From contig JASLBT010000404.1 in assembly GCA_030146445.1 (NCBI GenBank), forward strand, positions 1 to 21,778: 21,778 nucleotides of DNA, written 5' to 3'. The notes beneath the pieces were generated by a model. It saw only the letters and a program-made list of their open reading frames with translations. It made no database searches and was not told where the DNA came from. The position numbers were made by a program, and so were the translations under genes. This document shows, piece by piece, positions 6,451 to 13,463 of this stretch. Each line of letters opens with the position of its first letter. Within the stretch, counting starts at the first letter, position 1. The stretch comes from Segetibacter sp. (GTDB taxonomy: Bacteria; Bacteroidota; Bacteroidia; Chitinophagales; Chitinophagaceae).

Positions 6451-7935
6451 ATGGAAGATAATTTTTACAATGATGGCTTCGAAGAATTTCTGCAGCAGCA
6501 GGTAAAGGACAGCAGGATGTATCCGTCGGATGGGCTTTGGAGAAAGATCTACAGAGAAGTTCACGGTGATACCTATTGGCCTGGCCTAACCATTGCAGCA
6601 TTCGGCTTTTTGGCAGCTATTGTTGCGATCAGCTTTTATTTTTCTCCATTTCCTGGCATTGATGAAAAAAACTTAGCGGTAAAATCCATCCCCACTTCAA
6701 AAGCAGGAAAGTCTTTCACTAACCCGGGAGAACTGGTTGCTGCAGCTCCACGCAAAGATCACCGGCAACACCAAACGATTCCATTTGTCGGAGACGATAA
6801 CGATGCCGATCCTGAACTTGCCGACGCGGTAGTCCGTAAGATGGTCTCTTCCCCTACCATCGTTGTATCACAGCAGGAACCCGTGGTTTTTACAAATGAG
6901 AAAATCGCTATTGAAAGTACCCCGGCGCGATTGATCCATTTACACCCCCTTGCACCAGTAATCAATATCGCCTCCCCAAAATATTTGCATGCGAAACCTG
7001 CGTTTGCAGAAGTTGTTCCCGGGGGCCAAAACGGGGCAAATGCCTCTTCCAGGCAACTACATGCTAATGCACCGGCTGTAGTGTCCGATGCAATCACTAA
7101 AGCTGAACCGGATGGCGAACAGCCAAATACCTCTTTCCAGGACGATTACTTAAGCCGGCCTGCCCAGGATATCAGTGCACCCTCTCTTGAAAAAAGAAAA
7201 GGGCTGAAAGGCAAAATGGGCTATACGGTGTACATCACTCCTTCAAACAGCTATCGTAAACTGATCGAAAACAACATCCTCCAAACACCGGGAAAACCGG
7301 GGCCGGTTGCCCTGTACAACCTTGTTGACATCAACCAGGTCGTCAGGCATAAACCAGGAACCGGGATCGAAGCGGGAGTAAACTTCACGTACAACATTAC
7401 TGACAAGCTCCAGGCAACTGCCGGTTTCCAGTTTAACATCCGTCAATATTCAATGGAGGCGTATATGGCCACGACAGAAGTGGCAACAATTGGTTTGATA
7501 AACCGTTCAGGCGGAATTGACTCAGTAGGCTCTTACGCGGTATATCGAAACTCTAATGGCTACAAGCCGACAGAATTGGTAAACCGGTATTACCAGGTGT
7601 CAATGCCGGTGGGCTTGCAATGGCAGGTGCTTGGCAACCGCAACGTACAACTGCATGTTGCCGCAACGGTTCAACCCACGTACTTCTTAAACCGAAACAC
7701 TTACCTTATCTCAACGGATTATCAAAACTATACGCAAAATCGCGACATAGTCCGACCCTGGAATATTAACGCCGGCCTTGAAACATTCATCTCATTGAAA
7801 AGTGGTGACTTCAGGTGGCAACTTGGCCCACAAGTACGCTATCAAAACCTTCCTACGTTTATCAAAGCTTACCCTATTCGCGAGTATCTCGTTGATTACG
7901 GCGTTAAGCTTGGCGTTTCCACAACCATCAAATAA
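6451..7935 (+). CDS. Putative anti-sigma/sensor: inner-membrane helix fused to outer-membrane beta-barrel
   Basis: Not recognised as a named gene. Residues 1-44 are hydrophilic and would be cytoplasmic, with FEEFLQQQVKDSRMYPSDGLWRKI, a short segment of the kind seen at the start of membrane proteins encoded next to ECF sigma genes in this phylum. Residues 46-64 form one hydrophobic helix (GLTIAAFGFLAAIVAISFYF region). Residues 67-250 are a Pro/Ala/Gln-rich, low-order linker suited to the periplasm. From about residue 254 (MGYTVYITPSNSYRKLI) to the end there are alternating amphipathic strands, with tyrosine-rich turns and a C-terminal strand typical of OMP_b-brl porin-like barrels. The protein therefore could span from cytoplasm to outer membrane. 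Its position 17 bp after the sigma factor and before a strong terminator makes it the likely regulator of that sigma factor. Function is inference; architecture is read from the sequence. Confidence 0.75.
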   Translation: MEDNFYNDGFEEFLQQQVKDSRMYPSDGLWRKIYREVHGDTYWPGLTIAAFGFLAAIVAISFYFSPFPGIDEKNLAVKSIPTSKAGKSFTNPGELVAAAPRKDHRQHQTIPFVGDDNDADPELADAVVRKMVSSPTIVVSQQEPVVFTNEKIAIESTPARLIHLHPLAPVINIASPKYLHAKPAFAEVVPGGQNGANASSRQLHANAPAVVSDAITKAEPDGEQPNTSFQDDYLSRPAQDISAPSLEKRKGLKGKMGYTVYITPSNSYRKLIENNILQTPGKPGPVALYNLVDINQVVRHKPGTGIEAGVNFTYNITDKLQATAGFQFNIRQYSMEAYMATTEVATIGLINRSGGIDSVGSYAVYRNSNGYKPTELVNRYYQVSMPVGLQWQVLGNRNVQLHVAATVQPTYFLNRNTYLISTDYQNYTQNRDIVRPWNINAGLETFISLKSGDFRWQLGPQVRYQNLPTFIKAYPIREYLVDYGVKLGVSTTIK

Positions 7936-7958
7936 TTGTTCAGTTAATGCTTTCTGCT

Positions 7959-7988
7959 ACAGGCTGCACATGCAGCCTGTATTTTTTT
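7959..7988 (+). terminator. Strong rho-independent terminator after the sigma/barrel operon
   Basis: ACAGGCTGCA and TGCAGCCTGT form a near-perfect palindrome (7959-7980) that would fold into an 8-9 bp stem with a tiny loop. It is followed by A and seven T residues (7982-7988), beginning 23 bases after the stop codon at 7935. Confidence 0.88.
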
Positions 7989-8005
7989 AAGGCTGGCCGT
8001 TTGCG

Positions 8006-8013
8006 TATTTTTG
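8006..8013 (+). promoter_or_regulatory. -7 promoter box of the lipoprotein-uvrC unit
   Basis: TATTTTTG matches TAnnTTTG exactly, 4 bases before the lipoprotein ATG at 8018. At the 19-base distance upstream there is only a T-tract, which is part of the preceding terminator. The near-absent leader is the same arrangement as at gltX. Confidence 0.45.
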
Positions 8014-8017
8014 AGAA

Positions 8018-8590
8018 ATGAAAAACTTTCTAAGCCTTCTGGTAATGATGTCATTATTAGGATGCAGGCAAAAGCCAACTGATCAAAAAGCGGAAACCAC
8101 CAGGGACTCAATATCCTTTTTCCAGGTGGGCGACTACATCCGGTCCGAGATAAACGAAGTTAATAAAACCCCATACTTTATTTACAAGATTGAAAAGCGG
8201 GATGGAAGGTTCGACTCTTCTGCGATCAATAACGAGATTTTCAACCAGCTGTCCAAAGCGTTCTTGCAAAACGATATTAATGATCCTGCATTAAAATCAA
8301 ACTACACCGAAAACGTTTTTCATGATCAAACAACTAAAAGCTACACACTCAACTATACCACCAGCAACAAGGAACTGCCGGTACAAAGTGTCGACGTATT
8401 ATTGAACGAGGACGCCCAAACAGTAAAAAGAATATTCATAAGAAAGTTGTACAACTATCGCGACAGCTCCGTTATTGAACAGCTAAGCTGGAGGCCACGG
8501 CAGCGTTTCCAGGTGAACCGGCTGGTTCGATTAAATGACAATACGGAGTCAGAAAAAGAACTTATTGTGGTTTGGAATAATAAGGAGTAA
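8018..8590 (+). CDS. Small lipoprotein of unknown function, coupled to uvrC
   Basis: I do not recognise a named family. The first 16 residues are a lipoprotein signal peptide: MKNFLSLLVMMSLL then the lipobox LLGC with Cys16 as the lipidation site, so the mature protein is anchored in a membrane facing the periplasm or surface. The mature part is about 175 residues, mostly polar, with predicted alternating strands (FIYKIEKRDG, KSYTLNYTTS, VQSVDVLLNED, TVKRIFIRKLYNY, KELIVVWNN), suggesting a compact beta-rich fold. It has no other cysteine and no obvious catalytic motif. The start is supported by a -7 box four bases upstream. The stop codon lies 5 bases before the uvrC ATG, and the uvrC ribosome-binding site sits inside the end of this gene, so the two are co-transcribed. 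The link to DNA repair may only be operon convenience. Confidence 0.8.
   Translation: MKNFLSLLVMMSLLGCRQKPTDQKAETTRDSISFFQVGDYIRSEINEVNKTPYFIYKIEKRDGRFDSSAINNEIFNQLSKAFLQNDINDPALKSNYTENVFHDQTTKSYTLNYTTSNKELPVQSVDVLLNEDAQTVKRIFIRKLYNYRDSSVIEQLSWRPRQRFQVNRLVRLNDNTESEKELIVVWNNKE
8582..8587 (+). promoter_or_regulatory. Shine-Dalgarno sequence of uvrC
   Basis: AAGGAG lies 8 bases before the uvrC ATG and overlaps the last codons of the lipoprotein gene. A consensus Shine-Dalgarno is uncommon in this phylum and among the other starts here, and suggests efficient or coupled translation of uvrC. Confidence 0.55.
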
Positions 8591-8595
8591 AGAAA

Positions 8596-10416
8596 ATGAC
8601 AGCACAGGAATTTCAACACATAGCACATACGATCCCTCACCAACCCGGTATCTATAAATACTTTGATGCACACAACGAACTTCTTTACGTAGGCAAGGCA
8701 AAAGATCTTAGAAAAAGGACAGCTTCCTACTTTACCAAAACATTTACCAACTATAAGACCCATGAACTCGTTCAAAGAATTCATCGTGTCGAATTTACCA
8801 TCGTAGGTAGTGAACAGGACGCCTTCTTCCTGGAGAATTCACTTATAAAACAGTTCCAGCCGAAGTATAATATCGATCTAAAGGACGACAAAAGCTTTCC
8901 CTATATTGTCATCAAGAAAGAACCCTTTCCACGTGTCTTTTTAACCCGGCGAAAATTAAATGATGGCTCTGAATATCTCGGCCCTTTTACGTCGGTGGCA
9001 AAAGTTCGTGAACTACTAACTTTCATCAAGCAAAACGTTGCCCTCCGAACCTGCAAACTTAACCTTACGAAACAAAATATAGAGAAAGGAAAGTTCAAGG
9101 TTTGCCTTGAGTACCATTTGGGGAATTGCAAGGGTCCATGCGAGAACAAGCAGAGTGACAGCGACTATGATCTGGCACTGCAACAAATACGCAACATACT
9201 CAAGGGAAACATTTCTCCCGTTATCCAGCACTTTAAAAAAGAAATGGCTGCTTGTGCGATGGAAATGAAGTTCGAAAAAGCGGAAATGATCAGGAAAAAG
9301 ATCGAACACCTCGAAAATTATCAGTCAAAGTCGATCATTGTCAGCAAACACCTAAACAGCGTGGATGTATTCTCTATCCTCAAGGATGGCAATGTAGCCT
9401 ACGTGAACTACCTAATGGTACAAAATGGAACCATTGTTCAAACACACACTGTAAAGTTCGAAACAAAATTGGAAGAAACAGAGGAAGAGGTGCTTCCGAT
9501 AGCGATCAATCACCTGCGGCAAACTTTGAACAGTTCCGCCACCGAAGTTATTGTTCCATTTCAGATCGACTTCCCCGTTGAAGGAGTAGTGCTTACGGTT
9601 CCAAAAGGTGGAGACAAAAGAAAGTTGCTGGAACTCTCCGTTAAAAACGTCGAATACTTCAAAGAGGAAATTCGAAAGAAGAAAATGCTGCAGCTGGAAG
9701 GCAAGTCAGATGTTCAAAAAAAGGAAATATTGCTCAAATTACAAGACGACCTTCAGCTGCAGGAAGTACCTGTCCACATTGAGTGCTTCGATAATTCCAA
9801 TTTCCAGGGAAGTTATCCTGTGAGTGCAATGGTGTGTTTCAGAGACGGACTTCCTAGTAAAAACGACTACAGGCACTACAATGTAAAGACCGTTACAGGA
9901 ATTAACGACTTTGCAACAATGCGCGAAGTGGTTTTAAGGAGATACAGTAGGTTGCTTAATGAAAATAAGTCTTTACCGCAATTAGTTGTAATCGATGGGG
10001 GAAAGGGGCAGCTGAGTGCTGCATTGGAAGGTGTAATCGAATTAGGGCTTACAGGACGAATGACGGTCGTCGGCCTGGCCAAAAGTGAAGAGGAAATTTT
10101 TTTCCCCGGCGACCAGGAATCCATAAAACTTCCATGGGATAGTGATAGCCTTAAGCTCATTCGGCGGATCAGGGACGAAGTGCATAGGTTTGGTATAAAC
10201 TTTCACCGGCATAAACGCAGTAAAGGAACCTTCAAAAACGAATTACAGGAAATAACCGGCATTGGTAAAAATACGGCCGATACACTACTAAAGGAGTTTA
10301 AATCGGTAAAGAATATACGGGCAAAAACAGTGGACGAACTTTCGGGAGTTATAGGAAAAGCAAAAGCTGAGTTGGTACACCGCCACTTCAATGAAACAGA
10401 AAGGTCGACCTTGTAG
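8596..10416 (+). CDS. uvrC: Excinuclease ABC subunit C (UvrC)
   Basis: The nuclease subunit of nucleotide excision repair; with UvrB it cuts the damaged strand on both sides of a lesion. Domain order is complete. The N-terminal GIY-YIG nuclease (3' incision) has PGIYKYFD at 17-24 and LLYVGKAKDLRKR at 29-41. A cysteine-bearing segment follows, with CKLNLTKQN, CLEYHLGNCKGPC. The UvrB-interacting UVR helices contain AMEMKFEKAEMIRKKIEHL. The RNase H-like domain (5' incision) has IECFDNSNFQG with D399, VVIDGGKGQLSAA with D467 and INFHRHKR with H537, close to the catalytic D399/D466/H538 of E. coli. C-terminal helix-hairpin-helix motifs are ITGIGKNTADTLL and the segment to the end. Length 606 is normal. 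It is second in a two-gene unit and ends before the bidirectional terminator at 10484-10514. Confidence 0.98.
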   Translation: MTAQEFQHIAHTIPHQPGIYKYFDAHNELLYVGKAKDLRKRTASYFTKTFTNYKTHELVQRIHRVEFTIVGSEQDAFFLENSLIKQFQPKYNIDLKDDKSFPYIVIKKEPFPRVFLTRRKLNDGSEYLGPFTSVAKVRELLTFIKQNVALRTCKLNLTKQNIEKGKFKVCLEYHLGNCKGPCENKQSDSDYDLALQQIRNILKGNISPVIQHFKKEMAACAMEMKFEKAEMIRKKIEHLENYQSKSIIVSKHLNSVDVFSILKDGNVAYVNYLMVQNGTIVQTHTVKFETKLEETEEEVLPIAINHLRQTLNSSATEVIVPFQIDFPVEGVVLTVPKGGDKRKLLELSVKNVEYFKEEIRKKKMLQLEGKSDVQKKEILLKLQDDLQLQEVPVHIECFDNSNFQGSYPVSAMVCFRDGLPSKNDYRHYNVKTVTGINDFATMREVVLRRYSRLLNENKSLPQLVVIDGGKGQLSAALEGVIELGLTGRMTVVGLAKSEEEIFFPGDQESIKLPWDSDSLKLIRRIRDEVHRFGINFHRHKRSKGTFKNELQEITGIGKNTADTLLKEFKSVKNIRAKTVDELSGVIGKAKAELVHRHFNETERSTL

Positions 10417-10473
10417 CACTGTGAGTAGAATTACATTCTGGCCTAAGTACAGTGTGAATCATGGGAATAGTAT

Positions 10474-10540
10474 AAAAAAGAAAGGGGCCCGGATGAAGAT
10501 CCAGCCCCGTTTTTAAAATCCAATATCCTATGAAAAACCG
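10474..10540 (-). ncRNA. Candidate small RNA gene of about 65 nt
   Basis: On the minus strand a complete small transcription unit sits between two convergent operons. The promoter is ATTG-N19-TATCTTTG (10544-10574). The predicted RNA starts a few bases after the -7 box, has an AU-rich 5' part including GGATATTGGATTTTAAAAAC, and ends in a hairpin. That hairpin has GGGGC/GCCCC outer pairs and GGAT/ATCC inner pairs around a CTTC loop (10508-10484), followed by the T-run TTTCTTTTTT to 10474. The upstream gld operon is already terminated at 10667-10696, so this promoter would drive nothing else. No protein is encoded in it. It is antisense only to the 3' untranslated part of uvrC mRNA. Existence and ends are inferred from signals; function is unknown. 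Confidence 0.5.
10484..10514. terminator. Bidirectional terminator (uvrC, and candidate sRNA on minus strand)
   Basis: GGGGC (10484-10488) pairs with GCCCC (10504-10508), and GGAT (10491-10494) with ATCC (10499-10502) around a 4-base loop. On the plus strand it is followed by five T (10510-10514), serving uvrC. On the minus strand it is followed by TTTCTTTTTT (10483-10474), serving the minus-strand unit. Confidence 0.8.
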
Positions 10541-10543
10541 TGT

Positions 10544-10574
10544 CAAAGATAGGTAAACTTCACAATAATGCAAT
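10544..10574 (-). promoter_or_regulatory. Promoter of the candidate small RNA
   Basis: On the minus strand TATCTTTG (10544-10551) is an exact TAnnTTTG -7 box. ATTG (10571-10574), one base off the TTTG -33 element, lies exactly 19 bases upstream. No protein start follows before the terminator 36 bases further on. Confidence 0.5.
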
Positions 10575-10666
10575 GTTGCGAATTTATTTTTTTGAGCTCA
10601 GCGGCATAGCAGCCAGATAACATTACCAACGTAGATATACTTGCTAACCTGAAGATTTACAGCATA

Positions 10667-10696
10667 AAAAAAGAGCTTTTCTCAAAGCTCTTTTTT
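10667..10696 (-). terminator. Terminator of the gldKLMN operon
   Basis: AAGAGCTTT and AAAGCTCTT (10671-10679 with 10684-10692) form a 9-bp stem around TCTC. It is extended by A/T pairs and ends in a T-run on the minus strand down to 10666. It starts 20 bases after the gldN stop and would also work on the plus strand. Confidence 0.88.
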
Positions 10697-10715
10697 GTTA
10701 AACAGGTAAGTTTAA

Positions 10716-11873
10716 TTAGTGTGACCAAAGGTCCTGCTCGTAATTAAATATTTTTTCTTTGATGTTCTCGCCTTCAAGCAACCTGAACAACGGATCTTTC
10801 ACAAACGATTTCAGACTTAGATCAAAGGGATTATCAATAGTTGATTTAGTGATATAACTCGAAAAGAACCTGCTTTCGAACAACTCTTCCCAACTCATCC
10901 GGCCGGCGAAGTTCTTGCCATTATAAACCTCGTACCTGGAAAGCGTAGGACGCAAATCAGGGTAGTATGCCCAGAAAAGGGTTCTATCACCGATTGGAAT
11001 ACCAGTAGATGTATACTGTGTCATTACAGGTGCAATACCTAGGATTCTTACAAACATTCTTGAGGACTCTTTATCAAAGATCCACTCTTCCTTGAGTCGG
11101 AAACGATAGATCGAGTCTGGTTCAATCATCCGCTGACGAACTTCATACTTGATTACTTCACCACTGTTGATATCGGTTACCGGTAAGGTGTCATTTCCAC
11201 CTGTAATAATGCCTGCAACCTGCTCCTTCGTCATCGGGGTGGTAAAACGATCATCTTCGCCGCTAAACGCAGTAACATTACCAGCCTGGATGGCATCAAA
11301 CAGTATTGAAATGAAGCGCTGGTTACCATTGTCTTCGTTCGCCGCATACCTAAATGGAAGGTTCATCTTCTCCCGCGTATCGATTTCACGCCATACACGC
11401 TGCTTGTAAACCGCGTCGTCTTCACGAATGTGCTCATATGCCAGCGGTGTTCTGTCTTTGATCAGCTGACCCTCAATCGCATTATCCAGGCGTAAAGATG
11501 GGGCAACTGAGTCGCCAATGCCACTGCTTCCGCCTTTGATTACTTCGATAGGGAGGTTCTGGTTATAGCTTGGCTGTTCAGTTGGGGTAGCAGAACTACC
11601 GTAACCACCGGTTCCATACCCGCTACCTCCGGCAGCACCACCAGCAGGTGTTGTTGTTGTAGGCTTAGGCTTTGTGGTATCACGCCTCGCGGGAGTCGTG
11701 TAACCGCCGCCGTAACCTGAATTGCCATAACCGCTGTTGCCGTAACCACTTTGCGGCCGGCTTGTAGATTGCCGGGTGCCCCTCGGTCTGGGCTTCGTTT
11801 GTGCATTAACATCCGCCGCAACAAGAATTACGAGCGAAGCGATAACACAGCTTTTTAACCAATTTGTTTTCAT
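10716..11873 (-). CDS. gldN: Gliding motility / type IX secretion protein GldN
   Basis: GldN is a periplasmic protein that, with the lipoprotein GldK, forms the ring of the type IX secretion trans-envelope complex; it is needed for secretion and, in gliders, for motility. The N-terminus is a signal peptide ending VNAQ (cleavage after A24). The conserved GldN region starts near residue 118: LRLDNAIEGQLIKDRTPL, then VYKQRVWREIDTREKMNLPF, NGNQRFISILFDAIQAG, RLKEEWIFDKESSRMFVRI and FWAYYPDLRPTLSRYEVYN. Between the signal peptide and this core lies an unusual Gly/Tyr- and Thr/Pro-rich stretch (residues 42-94, with SGYGN repeats), which makes the protein longer than the conserved core requires. It is the last gene of the gldK-L-M-N run, 14 bases after gldM, and is followed by a terminator. 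Confidence 0.95.
   Translation of the reverse strand: MKTNWLKSCVIASLVILVAADVNAQTKPRPRGTRQSTSRPQSGYGNSGYGNSGYGGGYTTPARRDTTKPKPTTTTPAGGAAGGSGYGTGGYGSSATPTEQPSYNQNLPIEVIKGGSSGIGDSVAPSLRLDNAIEGQLIKDRTPLAYEHIREDDAVYKQRVWREIDTREKMNLPFRYAANEDNGNQRFISILFDAIQAGNVTAFSGEDDRFTTPMTKEQVAGIITGGNDTLPVTDINSGEVIKYEVRQRMIEPDSIYRFRLKEEWIFDKESSRMFVRILGIAPVMTQYTSTGIPIGDRTLFWAYYPDLRPTLSRYEVYNGKNFAGRMSWEELFESRFFSSYITKSTIDNPFDLSLKSFVKDPLFRLLEGENIKEKIFNYEQDLWSH
11592..11750 (-). repeat. Gly/Tyr and Thr/Pro low-complexity segment inside gldN
   Basis: Codons 42-94 of gldN encode tandem SGYGN-type units, a Thr/Pro/Lys-rich middle part (TTKPKPTTTTPAGG) and a second GYGTGGYGSS block. The segment sits between signal peptide and conserved core and is imperfectly repeated at the DNA level. 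Confidence 0.7.
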
Positions 11874-11887
11874 AACTACAGCGTTTA

Positions 11888-13411
11888 TTAATATAAGTTG
11901 AAAGCCATTGTTGGTAACTGCCTGGTATCCCCTCCAGGTCCCCTGGCCCTTATCTCGTCTATTACAATAGTTGATCCGGGACGTGATCTTTCCAAAATCC
12001 TCTTCGACTCACCGTTAAAATAAGCTCCCGCATTTTGCGATATGCCCGGTGCTTCCAGGAAGTTAGCTCCGGTAGCATAAAGTGTAAAACCTACGATATC
12101 GAATTTTACCCCTTCAAATACAAAGTCTTTCAAATCAGCGCGCACACCTTGTTGTGCTTTCAACGAGTTCGCCGGAATTCTGCCTCCTGTGCTGGCACCA
12201 ATCATTGCTACGGGATCCGGAACACGCTTTACGCGGAACTCAAAGGGGGTTGTCTTCCCTTCAACCGTAACGCTGATCGTCGCTTTACCAGGCGAACTCA
12301 CTGTGGCGATATATTTACCACCGCCCTTAGCGGTAAGGCTCCCATTATCAATTCGTGCACTTGTCTTTTCAGCGCCTGCGGTTCCGCCGGTGATGGTCAG
12401 TGGATTTGCCAAACCGATGTACAATACTTTTACAGCGTCAGCACTTACACTTGCACCTGTCGGAGAACCAACCGTATATTCCACTTTCTTCGAGATAGTA
12501 GAAGTTGTACCATCCGGCTTAATGAAAGAGATGTTTACATTTTTGGTATATGTACCAGGACCGCCGACAGTAGTTTTATACTCTGCAACGCCCTCGGTAT
12601 TTAAACTAACTCCTGCGCCATCTATAGAGATATTTGGTTTCGCAGCTTTGCTGAAAGCACCAACACCTGCAGTAATCACCAGTTCCTGGCCCGGCATCAG
12701 GTATTGAGAGTTGGTGCCCGCAAAAGCCTGGAACTCGTTATAAACCACTTCTACTTCACCTACTTTACGATGGCAAAAATCAACAACCTGCGCTTCACTG
12801 TTTTTTACGTCATTCTGAAACTTGCTCAGCATGGTTATGGCTGCAATGGTCGGTGTCATTCTAAAGTAAGCAGCCTCCCAGCCTTTATTCCCTTCGTTGC
12901 TACTCTTTGGTATACTCAGGTCGATAGGTAATGAGTTTGCAAAACTTGATTTGATCTCGGGATCAATAGCCAAAAGGTTTTGGCGGTACTCACCAAGTTT
13001 ACGGTTTAACTCTTTTCCTTTAGTACCTTCAACCAGCATTCTTGTGGCCGCATCAAGGTTATCTTCCCTGAATTCTCCACCAGCTACTTTCTGCCCTGCT
13101 TCTTTCATGAGTTCACCCTTCAGCGATTCGATATAGTTACTCATTCCATCGGCAAGCACCTTTGCCTTGTTAGCTTTTTCTCTCCATATCCTTGCTTTTT
13201 CAGCAGTTTTTGGATCGGCCACTTTCCGGTCAAATGATGTAAAGATTCCCTGGTTTTTTGCATCAATGATTTCATTTGCGTTAAGCAGGCTACTATTCAC
13301 GGTCTTAAAGGCGTTCAGGATTTCCGAAGACACGTTCAGCGCCAGCAAAGCAGTAAGCACCAGATACATCATGTTGATCATCTTCTGCCTGGGCTCTTTG
13401 GGTAAGGACAT
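11888..13411 (-). CDS. gldM: Gliding motility / type IX secretion motor protein GldM
   Basis: GldM is the periplasmic-shaft subunit of the GldLM proton-driven motor that powers type IX secretion and gliding. The N-terminus MSLPKEPRQKMINMMYLVLTALLALNVS contains the conserved PRQKMIN segment with Arg8 just before the single inner-membrane helix (about residues 12-29). It is followed by EILNAFKTVNSSL. The rest is the large periplasmic part: an N-terminal helical domain up to about residue 220, then beta-rich domains (PNISIDGAGVSL, KVLYIGLANPLTITGG, DPVAMIGASTGGRIPANSL) and the C-terminal tail with FVFEGVKFDIVGFTLYA. Length 507 matches the family. ATG at 13411 is directly before the conserved segment. 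It lies 52 bases after gldL and 14 before gldN, consistent with co-transcription and with the complex they form. Confidence 0.97.
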   Translation of the reverse strand: MSLPKEPRQKMINMMYLVLTALLALNVSSEILNAFKTVNSSLLNANEIIDAKNQGIFTSFDRKVADPKTAEKARIWREKANKAKVLADGMSNYIESLKGELMKEAGQKVAGGEFREDNLDAATRMLVEGTKGKELNRKLGEYRQNLLAIDPEIKSSFANSLPIDLSIPKSSNEGNKGWEAAYFRMTPTIAAITMLSKFQNDVKNSEAQVVDFCHRKVGEVEVVYNEFQAFAGTNSQYLMPGQELVITAGVGAFSKAAKPNISIDGAGVSLNTEGVAEYKTTVGGPGTYTKNVNISFIKPDGTTSTISKKVEYTVGSPTGASVSADAVKVLYIGLANPLTITGGTAGAEKTSARIDNGSLTAKGGGKYIATVSSPGKATISVTVEGKTTPFEFRVKRVPDPVAMIGASTGGRIPANSLKAQQGVRADLKDFVFEGVKFDIVGFTLYATGANFLEAPGISQNAGAYFNGESKRILERSRPGSTIVIDEIRARGPGGDTRQLPTMAFNLY

Positions 13412-13420
13412 TATTAAGTA

Positions 13421-13450
13421 TGGATTAAAATTGATTATTTGGATTAAAAT
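13421..13450 (-). repeat. 11-bp direct repeat in the gldL-gldM gap
   Basis: TGGATTAAAAT occurs at 13421-13431 and again at 13440-13450 (given on the plus strand), just upstream of the gldM start. A shorter GGATTAA also occurs at 14244-14250 ahead of gldL. A role in translation or mRNA processing is possible but unproven. Confidence 0.4.
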
Positions 13451-13463
13451 ACTGCATGCTCAA

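Larger units (their letters stand above)
10417..10715. other. Convergent spacer between uvrC and gldN
   Basis: This 300-bp gap separates the ends of two convergent operons. It contains a bidirectional terminator at 10484-10514, a second terminator at 10667-10696, and between them a minus-strand promoter-like sequence that, with the first terminator, forms a self-contained short transcription unit (listed separately). Beyond these I see no coding frame of note. Confidence 0.6.

Noticed and set aside
10530..10556. Eight-codon plus-strand frame (MKNRVKDR) after the uvrC terminator
   Set aside because: It has no ribosome-binding site or promoter on the plus strand and lies downstream of a terminator. 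The same bases are better explained as the minus-strand promoter of the candidate small RNA.
12035..12707. Long plus-strand open frames opposite gldM
   Set aside because: They lie wholly antisense to a well-supported gldM gene and their translations show no protein family character; they are coding shadows.
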